Origin: Lentisphaerota bacterium
GTDB lineage: Bacteria > Verrucomicrobiota > Kiritimatiellia > JAAZAB01
Reading direction: 5' to 3'
NCBI GenBank assembly: GCA_016182435.1
Contig: JACPGN010000196.1
Location: forward strand, 1-10,021
DNA length: 10,021 nucleotides
The position numbers and the translations under genes are program-made. This document shows, piece after piece, positions 5,746 through 10,021 of this stretch. Under the pieces are notes generated by a model, which was not told where the DNA came from, did not search any database, and saw only the letters and a program-made list of their open reading frames with translations. The first letter of the stretch is position 1, and each line of letters opens with the position of its first letter.

Positions 5746-8700
5746 GTGAAAATCAGGATAACATTTTTTTGGCTTGTGCTTCTCGCGTTCCGACCTCAGT
5801 TCGTCCAAGCCAATGTGATGCCGGTCTATGAAGACCTGCGCCGGACGGAAAGCGCCCATTTTATTTACATCTACCAGGTTTCGCTTGCCCCCCAGCTCCC
5901 TGAGTTGGTCAAGCTCTGCGAGGAAACTTTTGATCTGCTGACGAGCATCCTGCACTGGGCGCCCCGCGGCAAAACAATCGTTCTTTATGCCGACTCTCTG
6001 GATGAGCATAACGGCGCCGCCTGGGTGCATCCCCGTGCGACCGTCCTGCTTTACGCCGCCGGTTCCTCGCCCGGCTCTTCGATTTACGAGCCGGGGCTGT
6101 TCCTGCGTCGGACGTTCCTGCATGAATATACCCATGTCCTTTCCATGGATGCCCAGTATGGCGCCGACGCGGTCTTGAGCGCAATTTTCGGACGGGTTTT
6201 GCCGACCGGCGATTTGCTCTCGCTGATCCTGGCGGCCTGCGCCGCGCCGCCCGGATTCCTGGCCCCAACCTGGTACCTGGAAGGCTTGGCCATCTGGGCG
6301 GAAACCGAATTTTCCAACTCCGGCCGCGGACGCACTGCTCTGGCCGACATGATTATGCGCATGAGCGTGGCCGAGCAGCGCAGCTTAAGCCCCAAGGCGT
6401 GGGACTTGGAGCTGCCCGAATGGCCCTATGGCGAGGCTGCTTATCTCTACGGAATGAAAACGATCGAATACGCCCAGAAGCTGTCCGCGGAAAAAGCAAG
6501 TCAGACCAGTCTGCCCGGCGAGCTCTCCGATCAAGTGGCCCATTCCTTTCTCTTCTTCTTCGATGATTGCGCACGGCCGGTCATGGGCCGGACATTTGAC
6601 CAGATGACGCGCGACGCTCTGCGCCAGACGCAACACAACCAGGCGACGCGCATTGCCACGCTGCAATCAAGGCCGCTGACTAAGCTCAACCGCCTGACGC
6701 CCGAACCGCTCCAGGCGGCCTACCCGCGCTTCAGCGCGGACTCTCAAGCCGTATTTTTTGCGGGCAAACCCGAGGCCGGGCGCGAAGTGCTCTATCGTTA
6801 TGACTGCAAAGAAAAGCGCGTAGAGCGTTTGGAAAACGCGCGCATAGATTTTGGCGGCACGACGCTCAACACGCCGCTCAACCACAAGTTGATTTACTAT
6901 ACGCGTTTGAACGTCCGTGGCCGCGACCGCGTTTGGAACGAGTTGCATTGCTTTGACCCGGCAACAGCCACCCGGTCGCTGGTCACCCGCCTTGGCCGCT
7001 ACCGTTACCCGGCGATTTCTCCGGATGGCCGCACCCTGGCCGCCGTGCGCAATGAATCCGGCTCCTTCTCCTTGCTGGAAGTGCCCCTGGCCGCGGCGGG
7101 CAGTCCCAAGGCCGAAACCATCCGCAAAGAAGCCCCGCCTTTTCATTCCTTAATTAACCCGGCCTATTCGCCGGACGGCCGGAGCCTCGCGTACGTGCTG
7201 GCCAATGACGAGCATTCGCAGTTGCGCAATTTGGATCGAATCACCGGCGCCGACTTGCTGCTGGTTGATTGGCCCTGCTTCATTATGACGCCGGTTTTTC
7301 ACCCTTCCGGCAGCAATCTCGTGTTTGTAGCTGACCGTAATGGAGTCTATAACCTCTACCGGCAGCCCTTGCCCTTCGGCGAGCCGCAGGCCGTCACCCA
7401 CGTGCTGGGCGGAGTGTTTGCGCCGGATTTTTCACCCGATGGCCGAGAACTGGCCGTGGCTGCTTACGATTCGCGCGGGTATTACCTGAGCGTGCTCACG
7501 GTCGCAAGCCTGACGAATGTGCCCGCGCCGCTGCCGGTCCTTAAGTGGGATTGGCCGAGCTCGTCGCGGGATTCTTACCCTGGCAGAGTCAAAGCGACAA
7601 ACGGCCCGCCTGTGGCGCAGCCACTGCCTGCCCGCCCGCCTGCATCGGTTGGGCCGAAGGCACTGCGGGCAGGCAATGCTGCGCATAGCGTTGCAGGTGG
7701 GCGGACAGATTCACTCCTCGCCGCCACGCCGGTTACCAGCCGGCCATATTCCTATCTCGCCGGAACACGCTTGAGTTACTGGACCCCGTGGCTGACCGTT
7801 GCCGACGGCTCAGGAGTGCAGGGCGGTCTGGCAGCCGCCGGCGCCGATTATACCGAGGCGCTCAATCTCTTCGCGCTCGGCGGCGCCGAAAGCCGCTGGG
7901 GCACGCCGCTCGGATCGCTTTTGCTCCAATATTCCGGCAGCTATCCGATCCTGAGCGCCTTCGGCGCTTATGGCCCGGAAACTTATTACAATCTGGTCAA
8001 GGACAAGTCCGGATTTTTTTACGATTACAATGAAGAGGTCGGCCAGGCCGGCGGCCTGGTAACTTTGCCTCTGGTGCGCGCCGATTACCAGGCGGACTTC
8101 TCCTTGGGCTTTCAGGCGACCGATCGCAAGGTCATTACCAAAAGCGCCGAAGACTATGCCGGGGCGCCGCTGGTGACCACCAACCTGTTTGAAGGAACGG
8201 AATCGGCTTTGTTCGCGCAGATGGCATTTTTCAGCGGCACGGCCTTTGGACGCAGCGCGTCGTTTGAGGATGGCCGCGCGCTGGCGGCCACGCTCGAACG
8301 CGTTGACGAGGCGTTCGGCGGCGAGCTTGACCAAACCAGAGTCCTGGGCCAATGGGTTGAATATGCGCCCCTGGCCGAGCTCCCTGGCCGAGCTTGGGCA
8401 GGCGGGCAGGCCTTAGCCTGGGCCGATAACCATGTGCTGCGCTTAGAGGGCGTTGGCGCCGCCGGCGAGGGCGATGAAACCGCTCAAAGTTTCTTCGGCC
8501 TGGGCGGGTTCGGATTTGTGCAGCAGTTGGCCGGTCGCGGATTGGAACGGAATGTCATCTTGCGGGGCTACGATGCCAACTCGCAGGTCGGCCGCTATCT
8601 GGTCAAGGCCGGCGCCGCCTATCGCTTTCCGCTACTGTCCCATTATGAGGGCATGAATGCCACGCTGCCTTTTTACCTGCACCAGGTGTTCGGCGAGCTG

Positions 8701-8946
8701 TATTATGAGGGCGGCCATGCCTCGGGCGGAGATAGCGCCAGCGCGCTCGACGCGAACTGGCTGAACGCCGCCGGGTTTGAAGTGAATGTCTCCCTGACGG
8801 TGTTCCGCTATGTCCCCATCGCGCCGGGCTTAGGCATAGTATATGCGTTCAACCGCAAGGACCCCAACCCCGGCGCGTCCGCCGACAGCGAGGCCAACCA
8901 GAAACTTCAAGTCTACCTGAGCATCAAGGCCGTGGTGAATTTTTAA
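5746..8946 (+). CDS. Exported metallopeptidase / beta-propeller / outer-membrane barrel protein
   Basis: A 1066-residue protein in several parts. A signal peptide (KIR, then TFFWLVLLAF, probable cleavage after FVQA, residue 22) leads to a gluzincin-type peptidase domain (about 28-230). It carries HEYTH (H126, E127, H130) and WYLEGLAIW, whose E179 fits the third zinc ligand, like Peptidase_MA families. From about 306 to 600 come PD40/TolB-like propeller blades with cores SPDG (425, 475, 563) and HPSG (519). A Pro/Ala/Gly linker (about 610-660) follows. The last 400 residues start with RPYSYLAGTRLSYWTPWL, alternate as in a beta-barrel, and end in Phe (SIKAVVNF), the usual outer-membrane assembly signal. 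It probably sits in the outer membrane with the peptidase and propeller attached; substrate and side are unknown. The start is GTG at 5746, without a clear Shine-Dalgarno. The linker and barrel contain repeat-like insertions. Confidence 0.85.
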   Translation: MKIRITFFWLVLLAFRPQFVQANVMPVYEDLRRTESAHFIYIYQVSLAPQLPELVKLCEETFDLLTSILHWAPRGKTIVLYADSLDEHNGAAWVHPRATVLLYAAGSSPGSSIYEPGLFLRRTFLHEYTHVLSMDAQYGADAVLSAIFGRVLPTGDLLSLILAACAAPPGFLAPTWYLEGLAIWAETEFSNSGRGRTALADMIMRMSVAEQRSLSPKAWDLELPEWPYGEAAYLYGMKTIEYAQKLSAEKASQTSLPGELSDQVAHSFLFFFDDCARPVMGRTFDQMTRDALRQTQHNQATRIATLQSRPLTKLNRLTPEPLQAAYPRFSADSQAVFFAGKPEAGREVLYRYDCKEKRVERLENARIDFGGTTLNTPLNHKLIYYTRLNVRGRDRVWNELHCFDPATATRSLVTRLGRYRYPAISPDGRTLAAVRNESGSFSLLEVPLAAAGSPKAETIRKEAPPFHSLINPAYSPDGRSLAYVLANDEHSQLRNLDRITGADLLLVDWPCFIMTPVFHPSGSNLVFVADRNGVYNLYRQPLPFGEPQAVTHVLGGVFAPDFSPDGRELAVAAYDSRGYYLSVLTVASLTNVPAPLPVLKWDWPSSSRDSYPGRVKATNGPPVAQPLPARPPASVGPKALRAGNAAHSVAGGRTDSLLAATPVTSRPYSYLAGTRLSYWTPWLTVADGSGVQGGLAAAGADYTEALNLFALGGAESRWGTPLGSLLLQYSGSYPILSAFGAYGPETYYNLVKDKSGFFYDYNEEVGQAGGLVTLPLVRADYQADFSLGFQATDRKVITKSAEDYAGAPLVTTNLFEGTESALFAQMAFFSGTAFGRSASFEDGRALAATLERVDEAFGGELDQTRVLGQWVEYAPLAELPGRAWAGGQALAWADNHVLRLEGVGAAGEGDETAQSFFGLGGFGFVQQLAGRGLERNVILRGYDANSQVGRYLVKAGAAYRFPLLSHYEGMNATLPFYLHQVFGELYYEGGHASGGDSASALDANWLNAAGFEVNVSLTVFRYVPIAPGLGIVYAFNRKDPNPGASADSEANQKLQVYLSIKAVVNF
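7625..7704. repeat. Nested inverted repeats inside the linker of the exported peptidase gene
   Basis: TGCCTGCCCGC (7625-7635) and GCGGGCAGGCA (7665-7675) are perfect 11-bp inverted copies. CCGCCCGCCTGCA (7632-7644) and TGCAGGTGGGCGG (7692-7704) are complementary at 12 of 13 positions. The coding frame stays open through them and encodes a low-complexity linker, so this looks like a palindromic element tolerated in frame. Confidence 0.5.
8369..8394. repeat. Exact 13-bp tandem duplication inside the barrel domain
   Basis: CCCTGGCCGAGCT occurs twice in direct succession (8369-8381, 8382-8394). Because 13 is not a multiple of three, the second copy is read in another frame: PLAEL, then PGRAW. 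It is followed by GCGGGCAGGC (8402-8411), the same ten bases found in the linker repeat at 7665-7674. Confidence 0.6.
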
Positions 8947-8956
8947 AAATTTAAAA

Positions 8957-9181
8957 TCAGGCCGGGGTAAGTTGATAGATCGCGGGACGATAATGCGGGG
9001 CAGGGATGCGTTTGCCTTCAGCCTTGGCCGCTTTCAGCCAGGCTTGCTTGGCGATCTCCACCTGACGCAGGGCCTCATCCGGAGTAGCGCCAAAGGCCGA
9101 GCAGAACTCTAAATCCGGGATATCAGCAACATAGCCGCCGTCATCCTGGCTGTAAAAAATGTTGATATGATAATCACGCAT
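8957..9181 (-). CDS. hicB: HicB-type antitoxin (short form)
   Basis: A 74-residue antitoxin of the HicB family, which binds and blocks the HicA RNase. It shows the family's partial RNase H-like fold: a first strand INIFYSQDDGGYVADIPDLEFCSAFGATPDEAL, then the helix with EIAKQAWLKAAKAEGKRIP. After the fold only PAPHYRPAIYQLTPA remains, so the C-terminal ribbon-helix-helix or HTH domain of longer HicB proteins is absent and autorepression by this protein alone is doubtful. The ATG at 9181 has a good GGAGGA (9196-9191) nine nt upstream, inside the end of hicA. Five bases separate the hicA stop from this start, indicating one operon. It converges with the peptidase gene, whose stop lies 10 bp away, with only an AT-rich gap and no clear terminator hairpin. 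Confidence 0.85.
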   Translation of the reverse strand: MRDYHINIFYSQDDGGYVADIPDLEFCSAFGATPDEALRQVEIAKQAWLKAAKAEGKRIPAPHYRPAIYQLTPA

Positions 9182-9186
9182 AATTT

Positions 9187-9438
9187 TCAGTCCTCCATCT
9201 TCAGGTTGTAACGCTCCACCAGGTTCAAAAACTGTTTGATCTGATACGGCTTTGCCTGCCCGCGAACGTTCTGCAGGTTGACCAGTTCATAAACACCCGG
9301 ACAGGTGAAAATATGATGGCTACCTTTGGTCCTGGACAGCCTGAAGCCGAACGCGTTCACCAGCCTCACCATATCGCCGAATCTTATGTTCTTTGAGCCG
9401 GATAGAATATTCTGCAAAAGTTTTTCTTTGCTGCTCAT
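9187..9438 (-). CDS. hicA: HicA-type mRNA interferase toxin
   Basis: An 83-residue toxin of the HicA family, a small double-stranded-RNA-binding-fold RNase that cuts mRNA when free of HicB. The core elements are FGDMVRLVNAFGFRLSRTKGSHHIF, where the Gly-Ser-His signature gives the likely catalytic His41, then a strand with YELVNLQNVRGQAKPYQIKQ and a final helix VERYNLKMED. It is somewhat longer at the N-terminus than the shortest HicA proteins (about 60 residues). The ATG at 9438 has no Shine-Dalgarno of its own. It overlaps the TGA of an upstream open stretch as ATGA (9438-9435), suggesting translation by coupling. hicB follows five bases after the stop. Confidence 0.88.
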   Translation of the reverse strand: MSSKEKLLQNILSGSKNIRFGDMVRLVNAFGFRLSRTKGSHHIFTCPGVYELVNLQNVRGQAKPYQIKQFLNLVERYNLKMED

Positions 9439-9566
9439 TGCGCGCAGACCGCATTCTTTTCAACCAAGGCCTCGACAACTTCGCCCATCTTCGCCTGTTG
9501 CCGTTTTGAAAGCCGTAACACAGCTTCGAAAGCTTGGCGCGCCTTGCCAACCGGTTCGTCGCCTGG
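9435..9566 (-). pseudogene. C-terminal remnant of a regulator/antitoxin gene, coupled to hicA
   Basis: An open stretch of 43 codons lies between the promoter and hicA on the minus strand. It begins after an in-frame TGA (9569-9567) and has no credible start. It reads PGDEPVGKARQ, then AFEAVLRLSKRQQAKMGEVV, then EALVEKNAVCAQ and a stop that overlaps the hicA start as ATGA. The composition and amphipathic helix (LSKRQQAKMGEVVEALVE) look like genuine protein and recall the C-terminal tail of some XRE-type regulators; that likeness is from memory only. An ATG at 9570 with AAGGAG just upstream is one frame away (it encodes MTRRRTGWQG... to a stop at 9459). A frameshift or deletion therefore probably destroyed the front of the gene. 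Its overlap with hicA indicates it was once the first gene of the operon. Confidence 0.5.
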
Positions 9567-9575
9567 TCATTTCTC

Positions 9576-9611
9576 CTTATGTTTTATAGCGGCAAATAGC
9601 GGTCATGTCAA
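9576..9611 (-). promoter_or_regulatory. Strong sigma70-type promoter of the hic locus
   Basis: TTGACA (9611-9606, perfect), 17 nt, TATAAA (9588-9583, 5/6) on the minus strand is the best promoter in the window. The expected start is near 9576, which falls on the AAGGAG (9577-9572) right before the ATG at 9570. A transcript would thus have almost no leader. It should drive the remnant, hicA and hicB. Confidence 0.65.
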
Positions 9612-9690
9612 AAAAAGATTCAGGCAGAAGACAAGAAGTTCACGCGCAACAGTTGCCGATTAGTGATTATTTTCAGAGTTTAGCGCCGAT

Positions 9691-10021
9691 CTACCACGCT
9701 TCCGTGGTCAGCAGCGCCAAAGCCCCTTCGGCGCTGCCGAGCGTGTCGCCGAGCGCGCAGACGATTGCATCGGCTTCCTTGACTTGCTCGGCCGCGTAGG
9801 GCGAACCGAGAACCGTCAAGACAACGCGTTTCCCGCGAGAGGCGAGCTTGCCGATCAACTCCAACGTACCCGGCGAGAGTCGGCCCTGGAAGGGATCGCC
9901 GGCGTAGTTTTTGACGATCGCGTTGAGCGCCACGGTAGGAGTTGTCCCCACGCGCTCCAGAATGCTGCCGTGCTCCGCTTCCGGACAGATGCGCGAGAGC
10001 GGAATCAACGGCGCGCCGGGA
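9691..10021 (-). CDS. C-terminal part of a probable GH3 beta-N-acetylhexosaminidase (5' end outside window)
   Basis: The frame enters from the right edge with no start in the window and ends at TAG 9693-9691, giving about 110 C-terminal residues. The pattern is a Rossmann-like end domain: LIGKLASRGKRVVLTVLGSPYAAEQVKEADAIVCALGDT followed by a short helix (LGSAEGALALLTTEAW). The string VVL-x-x-LGSPY followed by a short acidic/hydrophobic repeat and C-A-x-GDT is how the C-terminal (beta/alpha)6 sandwich domain of family 3 glycoside hydrolases ends, particularly the NagZ-related N-acetylglucosaminidases. The catalytic (beta/alpha)8 part with its nucleophile Asp is outside. A role in peptidoglycan or chitin-fragment turnover would follow, but is inferred. 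A roughly 80-bp AT-richer spacer separates it from the hic promoter. Confidence 0.65.
   Translation of the reverse strand, partial: PGAPLIPLSRICPEAEHGSILERVGTTPTVALNAIVKNYAGDPFQGRLSPGTLELIGKLASRGKRVVLTVLGSPYAAEQVKEADAIVCALGDTLGSAEGALALLTTEAW

Noticed and set aside
9320..9550. Minus-strand frame MARRAKLSKLCYGFQNG...
   Set aside because: It starts at an internal TTG, runs into hicA in the wrong frame and is very basic; the neighbouring frame is far more protein-like.
9605..9799. Plus-strand frame MSKKDSGRRQEVHAQQ...
   Set aside because: The first 30 residues look mildly protein-like, but the ATG lies at the edge of the hic -35 box, there is no ribosome-binding site, and the second half is antisense to the glycoside hydrolase. 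At most a fragment.

Overview
The window looks like about 10 kb of a GC-rich, Gram-negative-type chromosome. It carries periplasmic and outer-membrane genes, a DciA-type (DUF721) protein, a cysteine-type sulfatase, and spacers packed with short palindromic repeats. Together these suggest the PVC group (Verrucomicrobiota, Kiritimatiellota or Lentisphaerota), although nothing here fixes the taxon. No rRNA, tRNA or CRISPR array was seen, and no transposase gene.

Left part (1-2075, all minus strand). The window opens inside a lytic transglycosylase gene that runs off the left edge and has a recognisable promoter in front of it. Upstream of it on the same strand lie a DUF721/DciA-like gene and a seven-helix membrane protein of the TIGR02206/YwaF type. 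The C-terminal tail of that membrane protein is encoded by a palindromic intergenic repeat.

Centre (2390-8946, all plus strand). A 314-bp spacer full of hairpins precedes an MscS-family channel fused to a cyclic-nucleotide-binding domain. A sulfatase without a signal peptide follows 44 bp later. A 357-bp spacer comes next. It is a mosaic of perfect palindromes and an imperfect direct repeat, and it starts directly after a strong ribosome-binding site with a start codon that is cut off after eight codons. Next is a 1066-residue exported protein with three parts: a gluzincin-type metallopeptidase domain (HEYTH), a TolB/PD40-like beta-propeller, and a C-terminal outer-membrane barrel ending in Phe. 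Its coding sequence contains two small repeat-derived disturbances: an inverted repeat in the linker and an exact 13-bp tandem duplication in the barrel.

Right part (8957-10021, all minus strand). A hicA-hicB toxin-antitoxin pair is driven by a near-consensus promoter. Between promoter and hicA lies a 43-codon open stretch with no start codon. It reads like the C-terminal end of a regulator or antitoxin and overlaps the hicA start by ATGA, so the locus appears to have lost most of a first gene. The window closes inside the 3' end of what is probably a family 3 glycoside hydrolase (beta-N-acetylhexosaminidase type).

The most interesting signals are the decayed three-gene HicAB locus, the peptidase-propeller-barrel fusion, and the way palindromic elements have invaded spacers, a gene end and possibly gene interiors.
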